From contig DLHO01000004.1 of the NCBI GenBank assembly GCA_002483265.1, forward strand, positions 151,886-215,885: 64,000 nucleotides of DNA. Direction: 5' to 3'. A program made the position numbers and the translations under genes. Below the pieces are notes generated by a model that saw only the letters and a list, made by a program, of their open reading frames with translations, was not told the origin of the DNA and searched no databases. Positions within the stretch are counted from its first letter, which is position 1; the number at the start of each line of letters is the position of its first letter. The DNA is from Flavobacteriales bacterium UBA7666. GTDB lineage: Bacteria > Bacteroidota > Bacteroidia > Flavobacteriales_D > Crocinitomicaceae. This document shows, in pieces, positions 53,594 to 62,555 of the stretch.

Positions 53594-54256
53594 ATGCTTC
53601 AAACACGAAAGGAAATAGCGTTTATGGTGATGGCCGGAGTTTTCATCACCAGTGCCATTGTAGCTGAATTGATTTCGGCAAAACTGGTTTACATGGGGTC
53701 TTACTTAGCGCCAATGATTGCAGGAATTGTTCCCTGGCCGGTTGTTTTTTTGCTTACGGATGTCATGAATGAATACTTTGGAAAGCAAGCGGTTCGCAGA
53801 TTGAGTTGGATCACCACCGGTTTAATCGCATTTTGTTTTCTGATAGTATACATTGCAGTCCAGCTTCCAACGGCAGAAGGTTCCTGGCTTTCCGATAAGG
53901 AGTTTGCCAAAGCTTTTGGTGGCTCACTTTGGATCATGGTTGGAAGTATTTGTGCCTTTATTGTGTCACAGCTATTGGATGTTCAACTCTTTCATTTTTT
54001 CAGTAAGCTAACTAAGGGAAGAATGATTTGGCTGCGGAGTACTGGTTCAACCGTTGTTTCTCAGTTAGTCGATTCATTTATTGTGGCATTGATCGGATTG
54101 TATCTTTCAGGAGCTTATCCTTTGAAAATGGTACTTGTTTTGGCCATTACCGGTTATCTCACAAAATTGGTGATTGCAGTTTGCCTCACTCCGATGATTT
54201 ACGTAATGCATTATTTGGCACGAAAAATATTGGGAGAAAAGCCGGTTAATAGTTAA
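53594..54256 (+). CDS. Queuosine precursor transporter (YhhQ/VUT family)
   Basis: An inner-membrane protein of 220 residues with about six transmembrane helices. Family hallmarks are AELISAKLV near residue 25, VVFLLTDVMNEYFGKQAVRRLSW and SQLLDVQLFHFFSKLT followed by RSTGSTVVSQLVDSFI. YhhQ proteins import queuosine precursors such as preQ1 or 7-cyano-7-deazaguanine for tRNA modification. No queuosine synthesis genes were seen nearby. Confidence 0.9.
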   Translation: MLQTRKEIAFMVMAGVFITSAIVAELISAKLVYMGSYLAPMIAGIVPWPVVFLLTDVMNEYFGKQAVRRLSWITTGLIAFCFLIVYIAVQLPTAEGSWLSDKEFAKAFGGSLWIMVGSICAFIVSQLLDVQLFHFFSKLTKGRMIWLRSTGSTVVSQLVDSFIVALIGLYLSGAYPLKMVLVLAITGYLTKLVIAVCLTPMIYVMHYLARKILGEKPVNS

Positions 54257-54345
54257 AAAATCAACTAATTGTTTCAATCAAAAGTTTATATTTAGTGTTA
54301 GTTCATCAAAATGATGACGAATTTTTACTTACTAAAACACTATTT

Positions 54346-55032
54346 ATGAAGAAGTTAATTGCTGAATTTATTGGAACTTTCTGGTTGGTACTGGGAGGTT
54401 GTGGAAGTGCTGTTTTGGCAGCCGGATTTCCTGAACTTGGAATCGGATTCGTAGGAGTCTCGATCGCTTTTGGTTTAACTGTTTTGACGATGGCTTACGC
54501 AATCGGACATATTTCTGGTTGTCATTTAAATCCGGCAGTGACTATTGGTCTTTGGGTAGGTGGCAGATTTGAAGCAAAGGATGTCCTTCCTTACATTGTT
54601 TCGCAAGTATTAGGTGGAATAGCCGGAGCCGGAATTTTGTATTTGATAGCAAGTGGAAAACCAGGTTTTGAATTGGGTGGATTTGCTGCAAATGGTTTTG
54701 GAGAGCATTCTCCGGGAGGTTATAACATGCAATCGGCATTGATAACAGAGATTGTTATGACTTTTGTCTTTTTAATCATCATATTAGGAACTACTCATAA
54801 AAAAGCATCTGCTGGTTTTGCAGGAATGGCAATTGGTTTGGGATTAACGTTGATTCATCTGATTAGTATTCCAGTTACCAATACTTCTGTAAATCCTGCA
54901 AGAAGTACCAGTCAGGCAATTTTTGTTCAAGGTTGGGCAATGGAACAATTGTGGTTGTTTTGGGCAGCTCCAATTGCAGGAGCGATTATTGCCGGACTTC
55001 TTTATAAATATTTAGCGCCAAACAATGACTAA
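54346..55032 (+). CDS. aqpZ: Aquaporin Z-like water channel
   Basis: A membrane channel of 228 residues with six helices and two NPA loops, HLNPAVTIG and NTSVNPARSTSQA. EFIGTFWLVLGGCGSAVLAA at the N-terminus is typical of AqpZ, and the aromatic/Arg selectivity positions are compatible with water. I chose the ATG at 54346; the open frame to 54295 lacks conservation. Confidence 0.95.
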   Translation: MKKLIAEFIGTFWLVLGGCGSAVLAAGFPELGIGFVGVSIAFGLTVLTMAYAIGHISGCHLNPAVTIGLWVGGRFEAKDVLPYIVSQVLGGIAGAGILYLIASGKPGFELGGFAANGFGEHSPGGYNMQSALITEIVMTFVFLIIILGTTHKKASAGFAGMAIGLGLTLIHLISIPVTNTSVNPARSTSQAIFVQGWAMEQLWLFWAAPIAGAIIAGLLYKYLAPNND

Positions 55033-55048
55033 TTCCAAATAAACAGAG

Positions 55049-55077
55049 AGGCTCTAAAATTATTTTGGAGCCTTTTT
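55049..55077. terminator. Bidirectional terminator between aqpZ and gldA
   Basis: AGGCTCTAAAA pairs with TTTTGGAGCCT (one G:U) around a short loop, followed by a T-run on the plus strand. The flanking genes converge. Confidence 0.8.
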
Positions 55078-55099
55078 AGTTAATTAAAGTTCCAGAAAT

Positions 55100-56002
55100 C
55101 TATTTTGTCAAGGATTTGAAGACTTCTTCCAATGATTTCTCTTCTGTTCTCAGAGTCAAAACAAGCAAGTCATTTTTCTGAGCGAATTGAGCTACCGTTT
55201 TACGCAAATCGTCAATCGATTGACTTTCGATCAGGTAGATAGAATCAGAAACACGTTCCAATTTAGAGACGCCAGGTATTTTTTGAAGTAAGTTTTTAGG
55301 AACTGCTCCGTCAAATTCAGCGTAGACAACTTGTGTATCAGTTGCTACCTGAAGGTTTGAAGCTAGGTTATCAGCAACTAGTTTCCCTTGACGGATAATG
55401 ACAACACGGTCGCAAATTGCTTCTACTTCTTGTAAAATATGCGTAGAAAGCATGACTGTTTTCTCTTTCCCGATTCGTCTGATCAGTTCACGGATTTCAA
55501 CTAATTGGTTTGGATCTAAACCGGAAGTCGGCTCATCCAGAATTAATACATCCGGGTTGTGGATAATTGCCTGAGCAAGACCTACACGCTGACGGTAACC
55601 TTTGGAAAGCATTCCGATCTTTTTGTTTTGCTCTACTTCAAGACCAACCAATTGGATCATTTCCTTTACGCGCTCTTTCAGGTTTTTAATCTTGTAGATC
55701 TTCCCTACAAATTCCAGGTATTCCTTCACATACATATCCAGATACAAAGGATTGTTTTCAGGAAGATAACCAATGCGTTTTCTTGTTTCAATGGAATCTA
55801 CCGAAACGGGAATTCCACAGACCTTGATTTCACCTTGCGATGAAGGAATAAAACCAGTAATCATTTTCATTGTAGTTGACTTGCCTGCTCCGTTTGGCCC
55901 AAGGAAACCAATGATCTCACCTTTCCCAACGGAAAAAGTAATATCGTTCACTGCTGCTTGTTCACCGTAATATTTGGAAAGGTTTTTTACTTCAATTGAC
56001 AT
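55100..56002 (-). CDS. gldA: ABC transporter ATP-binding protein, GldA-like
   Basis: A cytoplasmic ATPase of 300 residues. Walker A is GPNGAGKST, the signature LSKGYRQRVGLAQAI, Walker B VLILDEPTSGLD, and the switch His is in LSTHILQEVEAI. The sequence fits the GldA group (YLPENNPLYLDMYVKEYLEFVG, then VGLEVEQNKKIGMLSKGYRQR), part of the GldA-GldF-GldG transporter needed for gliding in F. johnsoniae. GldF and GldG are not in the window. Other ABC drug-export ATPases look similar, so the GldA name is likely rather than certain. Confidence 0.85.
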   Translation of the reverse strand: MSIEVKNLSKYYGEQAAVNDITFSVGKGEIIGFLGPNGAGKSTTMKMITGFIPSSQGEIKVCGIPVSVDSIETRKRIGYLPENNPLYLDMYVKEYLEFVGKIYKIKNLKERVKEMIQLVGLEVEQNKKIGMLSKGYRQRVGLAQAIIHNPDVLILDEPTSGLDPNQLVEIRELIRRIGKEKTVMLSTHILQEVEAICDRVVIIRQGKLVADNLASNLQVATDTQVVYAEFDGAVPKNLLQKIPGVSKLERVSDSIYLIESQSIDDLRKTVAQFAQKNDLLVLTLRTEEKSLEEVFKSLTK

Positions 56003-56153
56003 AATGAAAACTTTGGCTACGAAGATAACGATTGGGATTGGAATAAAGTTGGTTTGGATAAAAACCGATTATCATTTTGTTTCGAAATCTCATTTGAAAC
56101 TCATTTTGGAAAAAATGAGACGTAGTTGAGAAAGCTTTCCTTAATTTTACCGT

Positions 56154-57116
56154 ATGAGTGATGGTCTTCGCGGAAGAGTTTTAAAGTCGACAGGAAAATG
56201 GTATCAGGTTTTGATGCCAACGGGAGACGTTGTGGAATGCAGGGTTCGCGGAAAACTGAAGTTACAAGGTTTAAAAACGACCAATCCAATTGCGGTTGGA
56301 GACATCGTGATTCTCGATCCTAAAATCGACGAAGAAGGAAAGCGGGTCATTACGGATTATGAGCTACGTGAAAACTATATTGTTAGAAAGAGCACAAACT
56401 TGAGTAAGCAAATGCACATTTTGGCAGCAAATATTGATCGTGCATACCTAATGGTTACCTTAAAACATCCGGAAACACATTTTGTTTTCATCGATCGTTT
56501 TTTGGTTGCAGCAGAATCATTCCGAATTCCGACAACTTTGATCTTCAACAAGGTCGACCTATTGGACGATGAAGGCTTATTGGACCTGAAAGCGATTATG
56601 TACATGTACGAATCGGTTGGCTATCCATGTCACGCGATCTCGGCAACCAATGAGAAAGATATTCAATTCCTGAGAGAAGAAATCAAAGATCAGCAGGTAA
56701 TGATCGCAGGACATTCCGGAACAGGAAAAAGTACCTTGGTGAATGCCCTGGATCCGAATCTGGACCTGCGTGTCGGAGAAATTTCATCTGCACATCATCA
56801 GGGACAACATACCACAACTTTTGCAGAAATGCATCCTTTACAATCCGGTGGATTTATCATTGATACGCCGGGAATCCGGGCTTTTGGAATCGTGGATTTG
56901 GATAAGGAAGTGATTTCACATTATTTTCCCGAAATGCGCGAATTAATCGGACAATGTAAGTTTCACAATTGCCAGCATTTGAATGAACCTGCATGTGCGG
57001 TGAAAGAGGCAATAAAAAACGGTGCAATCTATGAAAGCCGCTATTTTACTTATTTGCAATTGATGACTGGGGATAGTGATGATGTTCACCGCAGAAATAA
57101 ACGCGGATTGGAATAG
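56154..57116 (+). CDS. rsgA: Ribosome small-subunit-dependent GTPase RsgA
   Basis: A GTPase of 320 residues acting in 30S maturation. It has the N-terminal OB domain, then the circularly permuted GTPase order G4 FNKVDLL, G1 GHSGTGKST and G3 DTPGIR, and the C-terminal zinc site with C and H residues (CKFHNCQHLNEPACAV). This order is diagnostic for the family. Confidence 0.96.
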   Translation: MSDGLRGRVLKSTGKWYQVLMPTGDVVECRVRGKLKLQGLKTTNPIAVGDIVILDPKIDEEGKRVITDYELRENYIVRKSTNLSKQMHILAANIDRAYLMVTLKHPETHFVFIDRFLVAAESFRIPTTLIFNKVDLLDDEGLLDLKAIMYMYESVGYPCHAISATNEKDIQFLREEIKDQQVMIAGHSGTGKSTLVNALDPNLDLRVGEISSAHHQGQHTTTFAEMHPLQSGGFIIDTPGIRAFGIVDLDKEVISHYFPEMRELIGQCKFHNCQHLNEPACAVKEAIKNGAIYESRYFTYLQLMTGDSDDVHRRNKRGLE

Positions 57117-57125
57117 TTTGAGATG

Positions 57126-57194
57126 AATTTCAAATCTTAATCCTTACTGAAATTCGATTCGGAATTAGGAATTCGGCATTCGTAATTATATTAA
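57126..57194. repeat. Echo repeat between rsgA and dtd
   Basis: The gap repeats variants of one word: GAATTTCAAATC, AAATTCGATTCGG, AATTAGGAATTCGG and CATTCGTAATTA. The words nearly pair with each other. The last copy runs into the candidate -7 box of dtd. Confidence 0.45.
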
Positions 57195-57199
57195 ATTTG
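57192..57199 (+). promoter_or_regulatory. Candidate -7 box (TAAATTTG) three bases before dtd
   Basis: An exact TAnnTTTG match ending three bases before the ATG at 57203. It would give a leaderless or nearly leaderless mRNA. Confidence 0.4.
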
Positions 57200-57202
57200 A
57201 AC

Positions 57203-57655
57203 ATGCGACTAGTTATTCAGCGAGTTTCCCGGGCAAGTGTATCAGTAGAAAATGAAATCATTGGCCAAATTGAAAAAGGCTTATTGGTACTTTTAGGTAT
57301 TGAACAAGCAGATTCTGAAGAAGATATTGATTGGTTGATTCAAAAAACGATTCAAATGCGTATTTTCTCTGATGAAGAAGGGAAAATGAATTGTTCCTTA
57401 CAAGCTATTCAGGGTGATTTGCTCGTTGTGAGTCAGTTTACATTACATGCCTCTACCAAAAAAGGCAACCGACCAAGTTTTATTGCAGCAGCCCGACCTG
57501 AACAAGCAATTCCATTGTATGAATCGTTTATTCACAAAGCGCAGACTGCTTTGGGAAAAGCGGTTCAATCAGGATCTTTTGGAGCAGATATGAAAGTCGA
57601 TTTACTAAATGATGGGCCGGTGACCATACTTATTGATTCAAAAAATAGAGAATAA
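57203..57655 (+). CDS. dtd: D-aminoacyl-tRNA deacylase
   Basis: A proofreading enzyme of 150 residues that removes D-amino acids from tRNAs. Hallmarks are MRLVIQRVSRASVSV at the N-terminus, SQFTLHASTKKGNRPSF (the SQFTL motif) and the C-terminal NDGPVTILIDS (the GPVT motif). The start is the ATG at 57203; the TTG at 57197 lies in the -7 box. Its stop overlaps the next gene by one base (TAATG). Confidence 0.95.
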   Translation: MRLVIQRVSRASVSVENEIIGQIEKGLLVLLGIEQADSEEDIDWLIQKTIQMRIFSDEEGKMNCSLQAIQGDLLVVSQFTLHASTKKGNRPSFIAAARPEQAIPLYESFIHKAQTALGKAVQSGSFGADMKVDLLNDGPVTILIDSKNRE

Positions 57656-57981
57656 TGGAAATTTCAGAGGCACAAAAGAAAGTAGATCAATGGATCAAAG
57701 AAGTGGGAGTTCGTTATTTTAATGAATTGACGAATATGGCCATGCTTACAGAAGAGGTTGGAGAAGTTGCCCGGATCATTGCTCGCAGATATGGTGAACA
57801 AAGTGAAAAGGAAAGCGACAAAGACAAAGATCTGGGTGATGAATTAGCGGATGTGCTTTTTGTTTTAATCTGTTTAGCCAATCAAACCGGTGTGGATTTG
57901 GAGGAAGCTTTGGAAAAGAATTTGGCGAAGAAAACAGGGAGAGATGCTACCAGACATAAGAATAATGAAAAGCTGAAATAA
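57655..57981 (+). CDS. MazG-like nucleotide pyrophosphohydrolase
   Basis: A small all-helical enzyme of 108 residues in the MazG/dUTPase superfamily. The metal-binding motifs are EEVGEVARII (ExxE) and GDELADVLFVLICL (ExxD). It hydrolyses nucleotide triphosphates, possibly damaged or non-canonical ones. It overlaps dtd by one base, so a joint quality-control role is possible but is inference. Two hairpins follow. Confidence 0.9.
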   Translation: MEISEAQKKVDQWIKEVGVRYFNELTNMAMLTEEVGEVARIIARRYGEQSEKESDKDKDLGDELADVLFVLICLANQTGVDLEEALEKNLAKKTGRDATRHKNNEKLK

Positions 57982-57987
57982 TCCACG

Positions 57988-58025
57988 CGTGCGTACACGC
58001 ACGTTCAAGGGGATTAATCCCCTTG
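57988..58025. repeat. Two adjacent perfect hairpins after the MazG-like gene
   Basis: CGTGCGT-AC-ACGCACG (57988-58003) is followed two bases later by the 20-base perfect palindrome CAAGGGGATTAATCCCCTTG (58006-58025). There is no T-run. A further weak stem ACGTT/AACG may enclose the second. They may mark an RNA end or a binding site. Confidence 0.6.
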
Positions 58026-58085
58026 GCAGTGTAACGATGGAATAATTTTTGCTTTATTCAGATAGAACCAAGTACTCAACTCTCC

Positions 58086-59279
58086 ATGAATAAGTTACTA
58101 ATAATACTTTTCGCCTTGCTGTGTATGGATTCTTATGCCCAGCATTCGACCGGATTTGATGCCAAAGAGGCACGGGATTTCATCCAAATCTGCAATTCCT
58201 TCACCTATTTGGATTTGGAAGGCTCCGATGAAGGAATTATTCCGAAAGAATATACGCGCATTTACACCTCTCCCGCTTATGGAATGGACAACCTATTCCA
58301 GATTTATGTAAATCAAACCAAATCAAAGGCGGTAGTTAATTTCAGGGGATCGACTGATAAGAAATCGAGCTGGCTGGAAAATATGTATTCCTCATTAGTT
58401 CCGGCACAAGACACGATTTTTAAGGGAGAAACGGCTTTTACCTATAAATGTGCAGAAGATCAAAATGCGGCTGTTCATGCAGGATATATTTTGGGCTTGT
58501 CGTATTGTGCGGATGATGTTTTGAAGCAAATTCAGAACTTAAATAAACAAGGAATTTACACCATTTATATCGTAGGTCATTCGCAAGGTGGAGCACTAGC
58601 ACAAATGACAAGAGCTTGGTTGTATTTTCTACCGAAATCGAAACTGAATCCAAAAAACAGCTTTAAGGTCTATTCATTTGCTAATCCGATGATTGGAAAC
58701 AAAGTTTTTGCCGAGGAATATCAAAGACGTTTTGCTGATCCGGGATATAGTTTTTTACTTCACAATCCGGAAGATATTGTTCCGAAAATGCCGGTTTCAT
58801 ACAATGATTCTACATTTTGGAAAAGTAACCTTCAAACGATGCTTTTTGATCGTGAAAACTTCAGCTTTAAAGGAAGTGTGAAAGAAGGTCTATTGAGCAT
58901 GATGGGAAGTAAAGTGGGGAAATTAAACAATGGTATTTCGAATAATGTTCAGGGAGAATTGACCAAGCTTTTGGGAGATTTCAAAATGCCAAAATACCGT
59001 AAAGAATCGAATTTTATGCATACTTCCAGTCCAATCTTGTTACCGGCGACACAATATCCGTTGGAATTGAAGGATTCAAGTATGTTGCAGAATGATTCTT
59101 TGATGAAAGTGTATAAACGTGGGGCAGATGGTGAGTTTGAAGACAAGAGCGTTTATAAAAGGGATAAAGTTCTCTTACAACATAAGCCATACAATTATTA
59201 TACTGCTTTGCTAAAAGTGTATTTTATTGCTGATTATGACGGATTGAAAGAGAAATATTTTTTACTGCCGGGAGAATAA
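58086..59279 (+). CDS. Secreted class-3 (fungal-type) lipase family protein
   Basis: A protein of 397 residues with a signal peptide (MNKLLIILFALLCMDSYAQ). The nucleophile elbow is GHSQGG with the Ser at residue 166, preceded by a lipase-3 domain (VVNFRGSTDKKS; VHAGYILGLS; VYSFANPMIGN, and a His/Asp region in HNPEDIVPK). The last 150 residues have no recognised domain. It may act on lipids or esters in the periplasm or outside the cell. Confidence 0.88.
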   Translation: MNKLLIILFALLCMDSYAQHSTGFDAKEARDFIQICNSFTYLDLEGSDEGIIPKEYTRIYTSPAYGMDNLFQIYVNQTKSKAVVNFRGSTDKKSSWLENMYSSLVPAQDTIFKGETAFTYKCAEDQNAAVHAGYILGLSYCADDVLKQIQNLNKQGIYTIYIVGHSQGGALAQMTRAWLYFLPKSKLNPKNSFKVYSFANPMIGNKVFAEEYQRRFADPGYSFLLHNPEDIVPKMPVSYNDSTFWKSNLQTMLFDRENFSFKGSVKEGLLSMMGSKVGKLNNGISNNVQGELTKLLGDFKMPKYRKESNFMHTSSPILLPATQYPLELKDSSMLQNDSLMKVYKRGADGEFEDKSVYKRDKVLLQHKPYNYYTALLKVYFIADYDGLKEKYFLLPGE

Positions 59280-59370
59280 CGCTTTTGGAATTTAATTCCC
59301 GGACTAAAACCAGCTAATACACGCATGTATTTTGTCAAATCGTTTCATTCAACATTGATTGAATAATTGC

Positions 59371-61743
59371 TTAATTCAAGCCAATCAAACGCTTCCACCA
59401 GGATTTTTTGCCCATATTTTCTCCGTACCCATAGGAATAAGAATAACTTCCGGCATTATTCTTCACAGCATTCATCATGATATAAAGGTTCGTTAATTTC
59501 CCCAGGTTTTTAAGTTCCAGAATGTGGTTCTGATAACGTTTATCGATCATGCCCGAACGAATGATATAAAGCGTTACATCCGCAAAGCGATTGGTGGTTA
59601 CTGCATCAATTACAAGACCAACCGGGGCATTATCTAAAATGATATAATCATATTTTTTCCGCAGATTGTCAATCAATTCGTCCAAGCGGTGGTTCATAAG
59701 CAATTCACTTGGATTCGGTGGAATATCACCGGCCTGAATAACATGGATAGATTGCCCGTGAGATTCGCTCACAAATGTAATGTCTTCTACTGTCAAGTCG
59801 TGATTCACCAAATAATTTGACAAACCGGAGATGCTTTTAAGTTCCAGGATTTCCTCGATACGCGGTTTTCTCAAATCAAGTCCCATTAGCAGTACTTTCT
59901 TTCCTGCGGCTGCGAACATAAATGCCAGATTTACTGAGGTTAAAGATTTTCCTTCACCACTCAAACTCGAAGTAATACTGATAATCTTACATTTATTATC
60001 AGAAGAGGTGACAAAAGAAAGATTGGTTCTTAATACTCTGAATGCCTCGGAGATCCCGGATTGCGGATGACTCAATACCTTTAACTTTTCCTTATCTTTT
60101 TCTTCCGGGATAACACCAACAACAGTTAATCCCGAATTATCCAAATCAGCACGAGAAACGATCTTGTTGTTCAACAAAACCCGCAGGTATATAATTCCAA
60201 TAGGTAGTGTAATTCCAAGGATGAAAGCAATTAGGTAGATCAGTGACTTTTTAGGTGCAACAGGATTACCATTACTATAGGCCGAGTCAATAACACGTGA
60301 ATTTGCAACGGTTGCAGCCAACGAAATTTCATTTTGTTCTCGTTTTTGAAGAAGGAAAAGATACAAGCTTTCTTTGATCTGCTGCTGACGGAAAATATCG
60401 CGATACTCTCTTTCAAATTGAGGAATGGATGAAATTTTGGATTGATAGATCTGTTCTTCACTCTTTAGCTTTTTTAATTCCATTTGTGAAGAATTACGCA
60501 TGTTCCGCAAACTATTCTCCAACGATGTTCTTAAACTCGATAACTGCGATTCAATACGAGCAATCCCGGGGTGTTTGCTTCCATTGGTCTCACGGAGGCG
60601 ATTTCGTTCCAGTACCAATGTATTGTACTGAATAGTCATTTCCCCGATCGAAGGGTCTCTGAAACCCAGATTAGCAGGTAAGAGTTGCTCATAGCCATTT
60701 TGCTCAGAAATTACATCATTCATAAAATCAGCAAGGCTCATTTCGATGCTTGCCTCAACCACTTTTTTCTCAATATCACTCTCCTTCTCAAGATAGGTTG
60801 CTGCATCAGTCGTCACATCTACCAAATGATGTTCGGATTTATAATCTTCACCTTGTTTTTCAACATCTGTAAGCTCAGCGGCGATAAAACGCATCCGTTC
60901 ATTAATAAATGAAGTGGTATTTTTCACTACTTCATTCTTGCTGTTTATAGCATTCTCCTGGTGAACTGCTATGATCTTGTTTAAGATCGCGTTATTTTTC
61001 TCAACGTTATGACCTTTTACTTTAAGAATGAGAATATTTGCTTCTTTGCTGGCAGGTGCAACTGACAAAACTTTCCGAATGTCGTTTATAACTTCAGAAA
61101 CCGGAGTTACACTTATGAGAATCCTTCTCCCGATCCAACTGGTTTTGAATTCATTGGTTTTGTCCAGGATTATTTTTCCTATAGGTAATTGAAGTACAGC
61201 CCCATATTTGTAGCTGCTGTTTAATTCATTTCCGGAAGTAATTTTGTATTCATTATCTGATACCAGCGTAACTTCGAATTCATAACGTTTATCATAATAC
61301 AGGCTATCAGCTTTAACAGGTCGAATCCGGATGGGGTTGATGTCATACAATTCAGAACGCACTAACCCGGTGGTTGTTCCGATAATCTGATATTTCCACT
61401 GCAAATGCAGTTCCCGAACAACCCGCTCCATCAATGAGCGTGATTGATATAATTCTATCTCATCTTCCAGAACACCTCCTCCGCTGGCTAAACCAAGGTC
61501 TTTGAGCATTCCTATTTCTTCGGAAGCCATTCCTGAATTTTTTTCTTGTTCTATCAGAACCGATGCAGTGCTTTCATAGCTAGGTGTTTGATACCTTGCA
61601 TACATCCAGCCCAAAATAAGGAAGACGACAATGGAGCAAAGCAGCCATCTCCAATAAACGAGGTATTTATCTAACAACTCTCTTAAGGAGGTTGAATGTT
61701 CTTCGTTTTCACGGGCTTTTGAAATCGATTCTTCTGGATGCAT
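59371..61743 (-). CDS. Polysaccharide-chain-length/tyrosine autokinase (Wzc-like)
   Basis: An inner-membrane protein of 790 residues controlling exopolysaccharide export. It has an N-terminal Wzz domain with a transmembrane helix (about residues 30-50), a long periplasmic coiled-coil region, a second transmembrane helix (about residues 500-520) and a cytoplasmic BY-kinase domain with Walker A SSLSGEGKSLTSVN, Walker A' LLMGLDLRKP and Walker B IILDNAP. The C-terminus has a tyrosine cluster (SYSYSYGYGE), the autophosphorylation tail. The start is the ATG at 61743, which overlaps the stop of the Wza-like gene by one base (TAATG). Confidence 0.93.
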   Translation of the reverse strand: MHPEESISKARENEEHSTSLRELLDKYLVYWRWLLCSIVVFLILGWMYARYQTPSYESTASVLIEQEKNSGMASEEIGMLKDLGLASGGGVLEDEIELYQSRSLMERVVRELHLQWKYQIIGTTTGLVRSELYDINPIRIRPVKADSLYYDKRYEFEVTLVSDNEYKITSGNELNSSYKYGAVLQLPIGKIILDKTNEFKTSWIGRRILISVTPVSEVINDIRKVLSVAPASKEANILILKVKGHNVEKNNAILNKIIAVHQENAINSKNEVVKNTTSFINERMRFIAAELTDVEKQGEDYKSEHHLVDVTTDAATYLEKESDIEKKVVEASIEMSLADFMNDVISEQNGYEQLLPANLGFRDPSIGEMTIQYNTLVLERNRLRETNGSKHPGIARIESQLSSLRTSLENSLRNMRNSSQMELKKLKSEEQIYQSKISSIPQFEREYRDIFRQQQIKESLYLFLLQKREQNEISLAATVANSRVIDSAYSNGNPVAPKKSLIYLIAFILGITLPIGIIYLRVLLNNKIVSRADLDNSGLTVVGVIPEEKDKEKLKVLSHPQSGISEAFRVLRTNLSFVTSSDNKCKIISITSSLSGEGKSLTSVNLAFMFAAAGKKVLLMGLDLRKPRIEEILELKSISGLSNYLVNHDLTVEDITFVSESHGQSIHVIQAGDIPPNPSELLMNHRLDELIDNLRKKYDYIILDNAPVGLVIDAVTTNRFADVTLYIIRSGMIDKRYQNHILELKNLGKLTNLYIMMNAVKNNAGSYSYSYGYGENMGKKSWWKRLIGLN

Positions 61744-62540
61744 TATCTGACAATTATTGAAATCGTGGTGATCACTAATGAAGTAATTGAAATGAAGATT
61801 GCCCCGGCGGCTCTCCAAAATGTACCTTCCGATCTGGCTGCGGCATTCGGTTGAACATAAACCACGTCGTTCTGCTGCAGGTAGTAAGCAGGTGAATTGA
61901 AGACTTCTTTCGAGGTGAGATCGACAAGGTATTCTTTTTTAACTCCACTGGAATCCCGGATTACTTTAATGTTCTTCCGTTCACCTGACATCTTTAGGTC
62001 TCCGGCAAGACCGAGAGCTTCAAGTAAGGTGATTCTTTCATTTGGGATTTTGAATGTACCGGGCAGTTTGACATCGCCGAGAACCGTCACTTTAAAATTT
62101 AAAATTTGAACCGTTGGGTTTTTAAGCTGATCCAACAACATGGTTTTAATTTCTGTCTCCAGATCCATCCTGTTCTTACCGGCAACTTGAATAGTCCCCA
62201 AAATGGGCAGCGAAATCTCTCCCCTGGAATTTACCAGGTATCCATACGGGGCGGGATTTCCAATGGTGTATCCCTGATTCGATGTGACAACGGGTGGAAG
62301 ATTATATATTTTGGAAGATTCAACATCTTCGGCTGTTATAACAATGGATAAAAAGTCATCAACCTTAAAAACAGGCGTAAAACCGGAGGTGTAAACCGCC
62401 AAACTATCGCTTTTTGAATCCTGGAAATAGATCACTCTTTCCCCTGTTCTACATGAAGAGCTGAGCAAGACAAGAAAAAAGGTGGAAAGTATGAAGGAAA
62501 TGCTGGTTTTTTGCATCCTTGAAAGAGAATTGAAGTTCAT
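61743..62540 (-). CDS. Polysaccharide export lipoprotein (Wza-like)
   Basis: An outer-membrane export lipoprotein of 265 residues. The lipobox LLSSSC puts the lipidated Cys at residue 30 counted from the first ATG. A polysaccharide-export domain (VFKVDDFLSIVITAEDVE, GYLVNSRGEISLPILGTIQVAG) is followed by an SLBB-type domain (VLGDVKLPGTFKIPNERITLLEALGLAG), and a C-terminal hydrophobic helix may span the membrane. A second start at 62516 (257 residues) gives a shorter signal and is possible: a -7 box (62543-62550, minus strand) ends only two bases before the first ATG, which would favour the later start. Confidence 0.9.
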   Translation of the reverse strand: MNFNSLSRMQKTSISFILSTFFLVLLSSSCRTGERVIYFQDSKSDSLAVYTSGFTPVFKVDDFLSIVITAEDVESSKIYNLPPVVTSNQGYTIGNPAPYGYLVNSRGEISLPILGTIQVAGKNRMDLETEIKTMLLDQLKNPTVQILNFKVTVLGDVKLPGTFKIPNERITLLEALGLAGDLKMSGERKNIKVIRDSSGVKKEYLVDLTSKEVFNSPAYYLQQNDVVYVQPNAAARSEGTFWRAAGAIFISITSLVITTISIIVR

Positions 62541-62542
62541 AG

Positions 62543-62550
62543 CAAATATA
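62543..62550 (-). promoter_or_regulatory. Candidate -7 box (TATATTTG) at the Wza-like gene
   Basis: An exact TAnnTTTG match on the minus strand, two bases before the first ATG of the Wza-like gene, inside the 15-base gap after the WecA-like gene. A TTG lies 14 bases upstream, so the spacing is short. Confidence 0.35.
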
Positions 62551-62555
62551 TAAAA

